A stretch of 64,000 bases of DNA, from the NCBI GenBank assembly GCA_900315165.1, contig OMXZ01000016.1:1-64000 (forward strand), read 5' to 3'. Source of the DNA: an uncultured Actinomycetes bacterium. GTDB lineage: Bacteria; Actinomycetota; Coriobacteriia; Coriobacteriales; Atopobiaceae. Below are positions 8,025 to 17,363 of the stretch, in pieces (position 1 is the stretch's first letter; the number at the start of each line of letters is the position of its first letter). A program made the position numbers and the translations under genes. The notes under the pieces were generated by a model that saw only the letters and a program-made list of their open reading frames with translations, did not search any database and was not told the DNA's origin.

Positions 8025-8990
8025 ATGGCCCGCCACGCCCGCATCGCGCGCGCAAGCTCGATCCTCGTGATCGGCTGCGGATCGGTCGGCGCCTCGATCG
8101 CCTCCAAGCTCTCCGCGCGCGGCTACGACGTCACCGTGGTCGATTCATCTCAGGCCGACCTCGACCGCCTGACCGACGACTTCACGGGCTTCACCGAGCT
8201 CGGCCGCGAGACCAGCTGCGAGCTCCTCGAGGCCTGCGGCATCCGCGAGGCGTCCATGGTGCTCGCCTTCTCCGAGCGCGACAATACCAACATCCTGGTC
8301 GCCGAGCTCGCGCGCCGCATCTATGGTGTGCCCGAGGTCTACGCGCGCCTTTTCGATGACAGTCGCGCCGACCTGCTCGCGCCCTGGGACATCGAGGTCC
8401 TGAGTCCGCGGCAGCTCTGCGAGGATGAGTTCTGCCGCGTGTCGGGCCTCGCGCTCGACGACCCCGCCGACGTCGAGGCCGAGTCCCGCGCCGCCGAGCA
8501 TCCAGCCGACCCATCCCCGCAGCGTTCCGAGCATACGCGGCACCATGCAGGTATGCAGGTGCTCGTGATGGGTGCCAACGACCAGGCCTTCTATATGACC
8601 GCCTCCCTGCTCGAGGGCGGCCACCGCGTGACCGTGGTCGCCGAGAGCCGCTCGCAGGCGCGGCGCTTTGCCGAGGCCTACGACGCCCTGGTCCTGCACG
8701 GCGACCCGTCCGACCCCGACACCCTCGCCCAGATCGACACGTCGGACGTCGACGTCGCGATCGCTTTGGCCGAGCTGGACGAGAAGAACTTCGTGAGCTG
8801 CCAGGTCGCCCGCGAGCTCTACGGGATCCCCAGGACGGCCTGCACCGTGCGCGACCCCCGCAACGTCGAGGCCTTCCGCCAGATGGGCGTCTCGCTTGTC
8901 TTTTCCGCCACCTACGACTTCGCCCGCATGATCGGCCAGGCCTCCACGATGGAGGACGTCGCCGCGATGGTCGCAAGCGATGCGCGCTAG
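8025..8990 (+). CDS. trkA: Trk-type potassium uptake regulatory subunit TrkA, double RCK-N
   Basis: A 321-residue cytoplasmic regulator of K+ uptake that gates the TrkH channel in response to NAD(H)/ATP. Two Rossmann RCK-N modules are fused: the first with GCGSVG at residues 17-22, the second starting near residue 179 with GANDQA, which lacks the canonical glycines. The usual RCK-C domains are not evident. A low-complexity linker separates the halves. Its last 11 bases overlap trkH, which indicates translational coupling. Confidence 0.88.
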   Translation: MARHARIARASSILVIGCGSVGASIASKLSARGYDVTVVDSSQADLDRLTDDFTGFTELGRETSCELLEACGIREASMVLAFSERDNTNILVAELARRIYGVPEVYARLFDDSRADLLAPWDIEVLSPRQLCEDEFCRVSGLALDDPADVEAESRAAEHPADPSPQRSEHTRHHAGMQVLVMGANDQAFYMTASLLEGGHRVTVVAESRSQARRFAEAYDALVLHGDPSDPDTLAQIDTSDVDVAIALAELDEKNFVSCQVARELYGIPRTACTVRDPRNVEAFRQMGVSLVFSATYDFARMIGQASTMEDVAAMVASDAR

Positions 8991-10485
8991 CACGCGACAG
9001 AGACGGAAGTCCGAGCCGCCCGTCGAGGGCTGGCGGCTCACGGTGGGCTACCTGGGCGTGATGCTCTGCATCATCGGCTTCATGCTGCTCATGCCACTGG
9101 TCCTGCTCCCCTTCCATATGGATGAGATTGCCTACGCGCACTGCTTCTACGCGCCCGGGCTTGCCGCCGTCGTCCTCGGCTGGCTTGGCTGGGAGACGAT
9201 CCACGCCCGTCCCAAGGCGCCGCTCGCCCCAGGCCAGGACGCGACCGTCATCGTGCTGACCTGGATGCTCGCGATGACCGTGGGCGCCCTCCCCTTCCTG
9301 CTCACGGGAAGCTGCCGGACCTTCACCCAGGCCGTCTTCGAGACGATGAGTGGGCTTTCCACCACGACCTTCACGGTGCTCGACGTGGAGCGGTGCCCGC
9401 AGCTCATCCTCCTTTACCGCTCGGCTTTGCTTTTCTTTGGCGGCATCGGCCTCGTGCTCATCATGGTCAGCGCCATCTCGGACGCCCACGGCCTGCGCAT
9501 CTACACGCAGGAGGGCCATGCCAACCGCCTTCTGCCCAACCTGCGCCGCAGCGCCCTGCTTGTGGTGCGCACGTACGTCCTGCTTATCGGCGTGGGAACC
9601 GTGCTTCTGACCCTCTGCGGCATGGCGCCCTTCGACGCGCTCAACCACGCCGTGGGCGCCGTCGCCACGGGCGGTTTCTCCACGCGCAACGCGAGCGTCG
9701 CCGCCTGGGACTCGCCCGCGATCGAAGTCGTGCTCGCCATCCTCATGCTGCTGGGCGGCACCAACTCCGCCACCCTCGTCGCCCTGCTCGGGGGCCGCTG
9801 GCGCACCTGGTGGCGCGACGCGGAGACCCGCGCCTACCTCGGCTGTGCGGCTGCCTGCACCCTCTTGGTCGCCATGATCCTCTGGGCGGGCTCCGCCATC
9901 GACAGCCCGCTCGAGGCCCTGCGCGCGTCCTTCTTCCAGGTGGTCTCCGCCGAGACGACCACGGGCTTCCAGACCGTCTCCTCCTTCCACGGCTGGCCCG
10001 CCTCCGCCCGCCTCGTCCTGATCATGGCCATGGTGTTCGGCGCCGAGAGCGAATCGACTGGCGGCGGCATCAAGCAGGGGCGGGCCGCCGTGCTCTTCCG
10101 CAGCGTCTGGTGGGAGGTGCGCCGCCGCGGGGAGAGCCGCGCCGTGGTGCACTCCGACCGCATGTGGCGGCGCGGACGGCGCGTCGCCGTGAGTGAGGAT
10201 GAGCAGCGCGAGGCTCTGACCTTTGCCTTTGTCTATCTCGTGGCCCTCGTCGCCGGCAGCTTCGTCTACACGCTCCACGGCGTGCCCATCGGCGACGCGG
10301 TCTTCCACTTTGCCTCCGCGCTCTCTACGGTCGGCCTCGGCATGGGCGTAACGCCCGCGGACGCGCCGCCCGTCATCCTCTGGACGACCACCCTCGGCAT
10401 GTTCGTCGGGCGTCTCGAGTTCTATCCCGTCTTCGTCGCCGCCGGACGCGCACGCGAGGCCGCACGGCAGGCAATCGGCCGCTAA
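8980..10485 (+). CDS. trkH: Trk/Ktr potassium transporter membrane subunit TrkH
   Basis: A 501-residue polytopic membrane protein of the TrkH/KtrB superfamily. Four pore-loop repeats are visible, each with the glycine or its substitute in the selectivity filter: MSGLSTTTF, GAVATGGFSTR, SAETTTGFQ and SALSTVGLGMG. Length is typical. It overlaps trkA, its gating partner, and ends the plus-strand run that begins with the RNase gene. Short degenerate repeats (about 28 bp, three times) follow its stop at 10480-10560. Confidence 0.93.
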   Translation: MRASTRQRRKSEPPVEGWRLTVGYLGVMLCIIGFMLLMPLVLLPFHMDEIAYAHCFYAPGLAAVVLGWLGWETIHARPKAPLAPGQDATVIVLTWMLAMTVGALPFLLTGSCRTFTQAVFETMSGLSTTTFTVLDVERCPQLILLYRSALLFFGGIGLVLIMVSAISDAHGLRIYTQEGHANRLLPNLRRSALLVVRTYVLLIGVGTVLLTLCGMAPFDALNHAVGAVATGGFSTRNASVAAWDSPAIEVVLAILMLLGGTNSATLVALLGGRWRTWWRDAETRAYLGCAAACTLLVAMILWAGSAIDSPLEALRASFFQVVSAETTTGFQTVSSFHGWPASARLVLIMAMVFGAESESTGGGIKQGRAAVLFRSVWWEVRRRGESRAVVHSDRMWRRGRRVAVSEDEQREALTFAFVYLVALVAGSFVYTLHGVPIGDAVFHFASALSTVGLGMGVTPADAPPVILWTTTLGMFVGRLEFYPVFVAAGRAREAARQAIGR

Positions 10486-10537
10486 CGACGTTCCAGCGGC
10501 AACCGCCCTCTAGCGGTACTTCAGCGACAATCGCCCG

Positions 10538-11380
10538 TTAGCAGAATTCCGGCGGCAGCTGGCCACCGGACGCCGCGATTGCCTCCATGACCTGCGCGGG
10601 CGCATCCTCGTCCGCCGATCCGATGTGCCAGCGGCCGGCACCCAATGCAAGCGGCGAGCCGTTTGAGACGACGAAGGTCTGCGGCAGACGGTGCAGCATC
10701 GTGAGGTCGTTGTCCGAATCGCCGAAGAAAACCACCTGGTCGGGCGTGAGACCCATCTCCCGCAGGAGAAGGTCGGCGGCATCGGCCTTGGACCAGCCGT
10801 GCGGCAGCACGTCGAACCAGCCCGGCGCCGGCGCCACAAAATCGAACTCCGGCACCACCTCGTGCAGGCGGTGCGCCGCGGCGTCCTTGTCGCCGAGCAC
10901 AGGCGAATAAACGGCATTGGCGAGGAAGATCGGCTGATCGGGAATGTCCGGCAGCCAGCGCAGCTCGAGCTTGACGGGCAGGGTTTTGCTCGCGCGGTCG
11001 ATCTCGTCCTTGGTCGCGCCAAGGGAGCCAAAGTACACGCCGCCCCTGCCGTCGGGCAGCGCGACGAGGACGAAGCAATCCTCGAGCGGCCCCATGAACC
11101 CAGCGAGCCTGCGCAGTGCATCGGGATCGATCGGACGCTCGTAGATCGTCTCGCCGCCCAGGCACACGATCTTGCCGTTGGCAAAGACGCCCGTGCGGAA
11201 GCACTCCCCATCGCCCTGGAAAAAGCCGAGCAGCTCATCGACCTCGCGCCCGCTCGCGGGACCGAAGGCGATGCCCGCGTCGAGCAGGCGGTGGATCGCC
11301 GCGCGCGTGCGGTCCGACACCGCGTCATGACCGAAGGGCACAAGGGTACCGTCCATATCCGAGAGCACGAGCTTGATCAT
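10538..11380 (-). CDS. HAD-superfamily (Cof-type) phosphatase
   Basis: A 280-residue cytoplasmic hydrolase of HAD subfamily IIB. Motif I is DMDGTL at residues 8-13 (nucleophile and acid Asp), motif II the serine in PASGRE, motif III the lysine in GWSKADA, and motif IV GDSDNDLTML. The start at 11380 has GGGAGGGG upstream. Relatives dephosphorylate sugar phosphates or cofactors; the substrate here is not predictable. Confidence 0.88.
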   Translation of the reverse strand: MIKLVLSDMDGTLVPFGHDAVSDRTRAAIHRLLDAGIAFGPASGREVDELLGFFQGDGECFRTGVFANGKIVCLGGETIYERPIDPDALRRLAGFMGPLEDCFVLVALPDGRGGVYFGSLGATKDEIDRASKTLPVKLELRWLPDIPDQPIFLANAVYSPVLGDKDAAAHRLHEVVPEFDFVAPAPGWFDVLPHGWSKADAADLLLREMGLTPDQVVFFGDSDNDLTMLHRLPQTFVVSNGSPLALGAGRWHIGSADEDAPAQVMEAIAASGGQLPPEFC

Positions 11381-11416
11381 GATGCCCCTCCCTGGCTACG
11401 AGTGCGTCGTCTTTGC

Positions 11417-11487
11417 CTAGTCTACGCTCTTGAGGCTCTCCACCATGCTCACACGGTCCAGCTTGCGCCGCATCATCACGAGCACGA
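11417..11487. repeat. left copy of 71-bp direct repeat (displaced 3' end of the ABC permease gene)
   Basis: This matches 12536-12606 at 70 of 71 positions. It reproduces the stop codon and the last 23 codons of the minus-strand permease gene whose true end is at 12536. It has no gene attached on this side. It therefore marks one edge of the segment carrying the DUF3990 gene. Confidence 0.93.
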
Positions 11488-11552
11488 AAGTGCATGTCCC
11501 CCCTGCCGCTTTATAATCATCATGAGAAGGCACGTGTGGGATGGAGGGGAAG

Positions 11553-12539
11553 ATGAGGCTTTATCACGGCAGCTACACGCGGATACCGCATCCGAGCCTC
11601 AACCATGGCCGCAGCGACATAGACTTCGGCGCCGGATTTTACCTGACGATGAACTACCAGATGGCCGCGAAGTGGGCCTGCAGCAAGGAGCAGTCCTGGC
11701 TGAACGAATACGATCTCGACGAGCACGGCCTCGCCGTCAAACGCCTCTCCATCGACGACGAATGGCTCGACTACGTCAATTCGAATCGGAATCGCCAGGA
11801 GGTCGACGCGCCTTTCGACGACACGCAATATGACCTGATTGTCGGTCCGACCGCCGACGACAAGCTATTCACTGTGGTAGACCTTTACAACGATGGTTTG
11901 ATAACAAAGGCGGCGACCCTTGCCGCGCTATCGAGCATGGCCGACATCATCACGACCCAGGTTGTGATAAAGACCGATAAGGCAATATCGCATCTCGCAT
12001 TCTTGGGCGCCGAGGTAATATCCGGTGAACGGCGGGATCGCTATATCCGCCAGGCCGCGATCGACAGGCGCGAAGGAGGGCGGGCGGCAATGGGCGCCAT
12101 CGCGGACAGCAATAGGGTGAAAGACCTCGATTCGGTCGAGCGGGCGATCTGTCGCAAATCCGCAGATGTGCTCGAGCTTTGCGGCAAAGACGGCTGCGAT
12201 ATGGTAGTCACTCCCTATGCCTGGCTCGCATCATGGGCTTGCGAGAAGCTGAGGACCGAGGACCCCGATGTGGTCGCACAGTCCAAGTGGCAGGTCGAGG
12301 ACCTCTTTCTTGCCCAATATGACGAGCAGATCCCCAAACGGCAGAACGGGCACGATGAGTGCCTCGCGCTCTACTGGATGGGCCACGCCTTCATGTGGAT
12401 GATGCTCTCCAGGGGCATCTCCGGGCCCGAGCTTGGGAAGAAATACGATGTCATGTGGTGGGTCGATAACTGGGAGACCTTGCACACGCTGCCGACCCAA
12501 GTGGTCTGCGACCGAGCCGAAGAGGACGCTCTTCTCTAG
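11553..12539 (+). CDS. DUF3990 protein (ADP-ribosyltransferase-like) with C-terminal DUF3791-like segment
   Basis: A 328-residue soluble protein. Residues 1-155 are DUF3990: MRLYHGSYTRIPHPSL, SDIDFGAGFYLT, AAKWA, YDLIVGPTADDK and TKAATLAAL. The family belongs to the ADP-ribosyltransferase-like clan. A middle region (about 160-265) is not recognised. The last 55 residues (ISGPELGKKYDVMWWVDNWE, then LHT) resemble DUF3791, which elsewhere is a separate small gene beside DUF3990. ATG at 11553 is preferred because GGAGGGGAAG precedes it; an ATG at 11541 is in frame. Base composition is less GC-rich than its neighbours. The stop overlaps the convergent permease stop, and 71-bp direct repeats flank the gene. 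Function is unproven; a toxin or defence role is possible. Confidence 0.8.
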   Translation: MRLYHGSYTRIPHPSLNHGRSDIDFGAGFYLTMNYQMAAKWACSKEQSWLNEYDLDEHGLAVKRLSIDDEWLDYVNSNRNRQEVDAPFDDTQYDLIVGPTADDKLFTVVDLYNDGLITKAATLAALSSMADIITTQVVIKTDKAISHLAFLGAEVISGERRDRYIRQAAIDRREGGRAAMGAIADSNRVKDLDSVERAICRKSADVLELCGKDGCDMVVTPYAWLASWACEKLRTEDPDVVAQSKWQVEDLFLAQYDEQIPKRQNGHDECLALYWMGHAFMWMMLSRGISGPELGKKYDVMWWVDNWETLHTLPTQVVCDRAEEDALL

Positions 12540-12606
12540 TCTACGCTCTTGAGGCTCTCCACCATGCTCACGCGGTCCAGCTTGCGCCGCATCATCACGA
12601 GCACGA
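12536..12606. repeat. right copy of 71-bp direct repeat (3' end of the permease gene)
   Basis: This is the in-place copy, containing the permease stop codon and final codons. The single mismatch with the left copy is an A/G in the CTCAC-CGG stretch. The two copies start exactly 1119 bases apart. Confidence 0.93.
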
Positions 12607-15600
12607 GTGCCGCAAAGACAAGCGTGAGGCCGAAGGAGTAGAGGTAGCTCGTGAGGTGGATCACGCGGCCGAACATCACATAGTCGACCTCGGCCGTCAC
12701 CACCACAAAGCGCGCCAGGTAGGTGCCCGCGACCATGCCGAGGGCGTCGCCGATCACGGCGAGCAGGGCGATCTCGCGGAAGACGTAAGTGTGCACCTCG
12801 CGCCGCGTGAAGCCCAGGACCCGCAGCGAGGCGATCTCGCGGATGCGCTCGTCGATGTTGATGTTGGTGAGGTTGTAGAGCACGATAAAGGCGAGTGCCG
12901 CCGCCGAGACGATCAGCACCACGACGATGAGGTTCACGACACCCAGCATCGTGCGGTAGGTGTCGATCGTCTCGTCCGTGAAAGTCACGGTGGACACGCC
13001 GCGTAGGTCGTGCAGACCGCGGGACAGGGCTTGCTTTGAGACTTGATCGCCACGGGCGAAGAAGAGCGTGGAGAAGACGGGCTCCGCGGCGGACGCGTCG
13101 ATCGCATCACTGGCGGACGCGTCGGTCGTTGTGGTGGATGCATCGACCGCATCGCCCTCGTTCACGTCCGCCCAGGCATCGCGGCCCACGTAGACGAGGT
13201 TACCCACGTAGTTCTCCACCACGCCAGTCACGGTGAGCGCGCAGCCCTCCCCCACGGCGTTGCCGATGGCGTCCTGGTCGTAGAGGCGAATCGAGTCGCC
13301 GACGCCCACCCCGAGCAGGCTCGCGGTCTTCTCGGGCAGGTAGACGTCGTCCGTCCCGAAATGCAGGTGCTCCTGCGTGACGCGGTCCTTGAAGGTCACG
13401 GCGTCCCCAAAACCCGCGGCGTCCTGCGGGATGAGCACGGCGACGCGTAGGCTGCCGCTATAGCTGTCGGAGCCCGCCTGCATGTTTTCCTGCCGGGCCC
13501 GCACGATGTTGGTCGCCCCCGCGTCTTCCAGGTAGGCAACGACCTCGTCCACATCCTCCGTCGTCGAGCTTTCGTCCAGCCCGACCGTGGTGTCGTAGTG
13601 GATGACCGGGCCGAACTGTCGGTCGATGATATCCCAGATCGCGTCGTGCAGGCCGAAGCCCACAAGCAGGAGGGCCGTGCAGCCCGCGATGCCGATCACG
13701 GTCATGGCGAAGCGGCGCTTATAGCGGAAGAGGTTGCGCAGCGTGACCTTCCGCGAGAAAGAGACCCGGCTCCAGAGGGCGCCCGCGCGCTCGAGCAGGA
13801 TGCGCTTGCCTGCCTTGGGGGCGCGCGGCAGCATGAGCTCGGCCGGGGTCGCACGCAAGCTCGTCACCACGGCGCCCCAGGTCGCGAGCAGGGTCACGCC
13901 CACGCCGAGCCCGCCCGAAGCCAGGGCGGTCGCGGGGTCGATCGGCATCGGGAAGGGCAGGATGGGCGTCGCATAGATAATCGCGTAGGAGTTCGTGATG
14001 ATGTAGGGCAGGACCTGGGTCAGGACGAGGGTGCCCGCCGCGGCGCCCACCGTGCCCGCAATCGCCGCGTAGGCGAGGTACTTGCTCGCGATGGTCGCCG
14101 TCCCATAGCCCAGCGCCTTGTAGGTGCCGATCTGGATGCGGTCGTCTTCGACCATACGGGTCATCGTGGTGAGCGCGACCAGGGCCGCCACCAGGAAGAA
14201 GAGGGCGGGAAAGACGTCGGCGATCCGGTCGATGCGGTCCGCGTCGGCGTGATAGGTGGCTGCCCCCTCACTCTGCGTGCGGTCGAGCAGGTAGAGGTCC
14301 GGCAGCTCGATGGCGTCGATCTCTGCCTGCGCCTCCGCGAGTTCGCGCTCGGCGTCCGCGAACCGTTCGTCGGCATCGGCACGCTTCTGGTCGTACTCAG
14401 CCTTGCCCGTCCGGTATTCCTCCCAACTCGCATCGAGCCGTGCGCGGGAGGACGAGAGCTGGGCCTGGGCCGCGTCGAGCCGGGCCTGCGCTGTCGCGAG
14501 CTGTTGCTCGGCCTCGGCTTTCCGATTCACAAGATCCGCGCGCGTTGCGTCAAGCTGGGCCTGGGCCGTCGCGGCGGCAGCCCTGCCCTGGTCGTAGGCA
14601 TCCACGGCCGCCTGCGCCTGCTCAACACCCTCCGCCATCATCGGGATGGCCGCGCGCAGCTGCTCGATCTGCTCCGCCGACGCGTCCAGTTGAGCCGTCT
14701 GGGCATCGAGCTGTGCCTGAGTGTCTGCGATCTGCTGCTCCGCGGCTGCCAGCTGGCTCTCTGCATCGGACCGTTGCGTCGCGAGCGCATTCACGCCCGC
14801 CTGGTAATCGGCCAGACCGCTCGCGTACTGAGCCTCACCGTTCTCGAGCTCCGTGTGCGAGCTCTCGAGCTGCGCCGCCGCATCGGCAAGCTGGGCTTCC
14901 GCGTCTGCCTTCTCTACCTCATAGTCGGCACGGCGCTGGTCGAGCTCTGCCTGAGCCTCGTCCTCGAGGTCGTCGCGACGGGCCGAGGCAAGCGCGCCCT
15001 CGCGGTCCTCAAGACGACTCTTTACCCGATTGACCACTGCCTGATAGGCGTCGGACTCGCTCGCCTCGTCGACCGCACCCTCGACCGTGACGAAGATCTC
15101 GGTATAGGGGAAGTCCTCCGCGAAGGCGTCGTCTTGCACATACAGATAGTCGTCAATCTGGCCGCTGCCGAGCGTCGTGGAGCCGAAGTTGGCCGTATAG
15201 GGATAGTCGGAAGCGCTCACCGTCCCCACGACCGTGAACGACCTGACCTCCAGCGTGCCGTCCAGGTCCTCGGCGCCGTAGAGCACCTGGACCGTGTCGC
15301 CCACCGCAAAGCCGTCGACCGCGTCGGCGGATACCACGCACTCGCCCGCGGCCTCGGGCCAACGGCCCTCGCGCAGCATGGGGCGGTTCAGGTAGTCGTG
15401 GTCGTCGGACGTCACAGCATAGAGCCCCGTAACCTGCGCGGCGGCCGCGACGTCGGTGTCGATCGAGGTGATGCGGACAGCCTCCTGCTCGTCGCCCGCG
15501 GAAGCCATCACATCGCAGCTCCGCGCCGGCATGGCTGCCTCGACGCCCTCCACCGCACGCACGCGTGCCACGTCGTCGTCGGAGAAACCCAGGGTCGAGA

Positions 15601-15796
15601 TCACACGGAGATCCCAGAGGTTGGTGCCATCGTACCAGCGGTCGGCCGCCTCGCGCATGTCGGGACCAGTCATCTGCAAGCCGGCAAAGAAGCCGCAGCC
15701 CAAAGCCACGATGCCCATGATTGCCAGGAAGCGCCCCAGCGACCCGCGGATCGAGCGGGCTACCTCGCGCCGGAACATGTGCGGACGGGCCGCCAT
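12536..15796 (-). CDS. FtsX/MacB-family ABC transporter permease with long periplasmic coiled coil
   Basis: A 1086-residue membrane protein. It begins with a transmembrane helix (FLAIMGIVALGCGFFAGL), followed by an extracytoplasmic MacB-like domain and a very long Ala/Gln/Glu/Asp-rich coiled coil (about residues 250-500, repeated AQLDA-like heptads). Three FtsX helices come next (about 525-650), then a second external domain and a final FtsX helix set ending in VSMVESLKSVD. This architecture belongs to Gram-positive exporters and peptide-sensing or lipoprotein-handling systems, not solute uptake. Seven bases separate it from the ATPase gene. Its 3' end is duplicated beyond the DUF3990 gene. 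Confidence 0.9.
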   Translation of the reverse strand: MAARPHMFRREVARSIRGSLGRFLAIMGIVALGCGFFAGLQMTGPDMREAADRWYDGTNLWDLRVISTLGFSDDDVARVRAVEGVEAAMPARSCDVMASAGDEQEAVRITSIDTDVAAAAQVTGLYAVTSDDHDYLNRPMLREGRWPEAAGECVVSADAVDGFAVGDTVQVLYGAEDLDGTLEVRSFTVVGTVSASDYPYTANFGSTTLGSGQIDDYLYVQDDAFAEDFPYTEIFVTVEGAVDEASESDAYQAVVNRVKSRLEDREGALASARRDDLEDEAQAELDQRRADYEVEKADAEAQLADAAAQLESSHTELENGEAQYASGLADYQAGVNALATQRSDAESQLAAAEQQIADTQAQLDAQTAQLDASAEQIEQLRAAIPMMAEGVEQAQAAVDAYDQGRAAAATAQAQLDATRADLVNRKAEAEQQLATAQARLDAAQAQLSSSRARLDASWEEYRTGKAEYDQKRADADERFADAERELAEAQAEIDAIELPDLYLLDRTQSEGAATYHADADRIDRIADVFPALFFLVAALVALTTMTRMVEDDRIQIGTYKALGYGTATIASKYLAYAAIAGTVGAAAGTLVLTQVLPYIITNSYAIIYATPILPFPMPIDPATALASGGLGVGVTLLATWGAVVTSLRATPAELMLPRAPKAGKRILLERAGALWSRVSFSRKVTLRNLFRYKRRFAMTVIGIAGCTALLLVGFGLHDAIWDIIDRQFGPVIHYDTTVGLDESSTTEDVDEVVAYLEDAGATNIVRARQENMQAGSDSYSGSLRVAVLIPQDAAGFGDAVTFKDRVTQEHLHFGTDDVYLPEKTASLLGVGVGDSIRLYDQDAIGNAVGEGCALTVTGVVENYVGNLVYVGRDAWADVNEGDAVDASTTTTDASASDAIDASAAEPVFSTLFFARGDQVSKQALSRGLHDLRGVSTVTFTDETIDTYRTMLGVVNLIVVVLIVSAAALAFIVLYNLTNINIDERIREIASLRVLGFTRREVHTYVFREIALLAVIGDALGMVAGTYLARFVVVTAEVDYVMFGRVIHLTSYLYSFGLTLVFAALVLVMMRRKLDRVSMVESLKSVD

Positions 15797-15803
15797 GGTG
15801 CCC

Positions 15804-16505
<702 letters not shown>

Positions 16506-16521
16506 GGTGCCTCCTCCCGAC

Positions 16522-16776
16522 CTACCAGCGCTCGTCGTCGCGGGCGTGACCCGCTTCGCCATGGGCATGATGGCTGGCGGCACGCGAACCCGCGTGGTCG
16601 CGCTGGCGCTCGAAGCCCAGGTAGATGAGGGCGATACCCACAAGCAGAAGAATAATCATCGCGAGCGTCTCGGCAAAGGAGGGGAAGGTCCGCGCGCCCG
16701 CCACGAGCTGCGAGACCGCGACAGCGGTCAGGCCGGCTCCAGCCAGCATCTCGATTATGGGCGGCACTCCCCGCAT
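16522..16776 (-). CDS. small membrane protein with His-rich tail
   Basis: An 84-residue protein with two hydrophobic helices (about 6-26 and 36-54) and a soluble tail rich in histidine (SHHAHGEAGH). It is the first gene of the ABC unit, 16 bases from the ATPase. I do not recognise the family. The histidines might bind metal, or the protein may be a small accessory of the transporter. Confidence 0.65.
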   Translation of the reverse strand: MRGVPPIIEMLAGAGLTAVAVSQLVAGARTFPSFAETLAMIILLLVGIALIYLGFERQRDHAGSRAASHHAHGEAGHARDDERW

Positions 16777-16895
16777 GTGGCATCCTTCCCCGCTACGTTT
16801 TTTACCATGATAGCGCGGGGTGACCCTTGCGGACTGCCGGGAGTCGCTCCTCCCCCAGCATCAGCATTCGTTTTGTGTGTCTTCTTTTGTCGGCC

Positions 16896-17300
16896 CTACC
16901 ACTCGAAGGTCCAGCCGGGCTTGCCGGCGAGCGACGAGAAGGTGGCCACGCCGTGCTCGAAGTAGAGCACGCGTGTATTGTCGTCATCCTCGCTGTAGCC
17001 GAGCTTGCGCAGGCTGGGGACCAGGTCGAGCATGGCCTTCTTGGCCTCGACGCGGTTGTCGTCCACCAGCGTACCCGCGATACGCAGCCAGTCGGCGCCC
17101 ACCGTCGCCTCGATCTCCACCTTGGGGTTGGCGATGATCTGCTTGAAGACGTCCTTGCCCGCGCCGGTCTGAATGTAGAGCTTGCCGTCGATGATCTCGG
17201 ATGTGCCGAAGGGGCGCACCGGCTGGTCGCCGTCCACCGTGGCCAGGTGGTAGGTCTTTGCCTGCTTCAGGAAATCGCACACGTCTTGCAGCGTTGCCAT
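16896..17300 (-). CDS. pyridoxamine 5'-phosphate oxidase-like flavin-binding protein
   Basis: A 134-residue split-barrel protein: YHLATVDGDQPVRPFG, KLYIQTGAGKDVFKQI and NPKVEIEA are typical of the short PNPOx-like group in anaerobes. These proteins bind FMN or a related cofactor and reduce small substrates; the actual substrate is unknown. ATG at 17300 sits behind GAGAGAGG. It is a single gene. Confidence 0.82.
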   Translation of the reverse strand: MATLQDVCDFLKQAKTYHLATVDGDQPVRPFGTSEIIDGKLYIQTGAGKDVFKQIIANPKVEIEATVGADWLRIAGTLVDDNRVEAKKAMLDLVPSLRKLGYSEDDDNTRVLYFEHGVATFSSLAGKPGWTFEW

Positions 17301-17363
17301 GGGTTTTCCTCTCTCTTTGAACCAAGACACTCCCACGGTGCCCTCAACCTCGCGGGACGCCCG

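Noticed and set aside
8191-10308. A 705-residue reading frame antisense to trkA/trkH, and several others of 300-800 residues antisense to real genes
   Set aside because: High GC removes stops on the opposite strand. These frames have repetitive Arg/Ala/Gly or His/Asp composition, no domains, and lie against clearly conserved genes.
10480-10565. Three degenerate 28-bp repeats between trkH and the HAD gene
   Set aside because: Similarity is weak and could come from biased composition; not enough to call an element.
11417-12606. The 71-bp repeats as classical phage attachment sites
   Set aside because: They derive from a protein gene, not a tRNA, and there is no integrase, recombinase or phage gene between them. 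The origin is left open.
12536-15796. The coiled-coil region of the permease as a separate SMC-like gene
   Set aside because: It is in frame and flanked by FtsX helices on both sides, as in other long MacB-like permeases.
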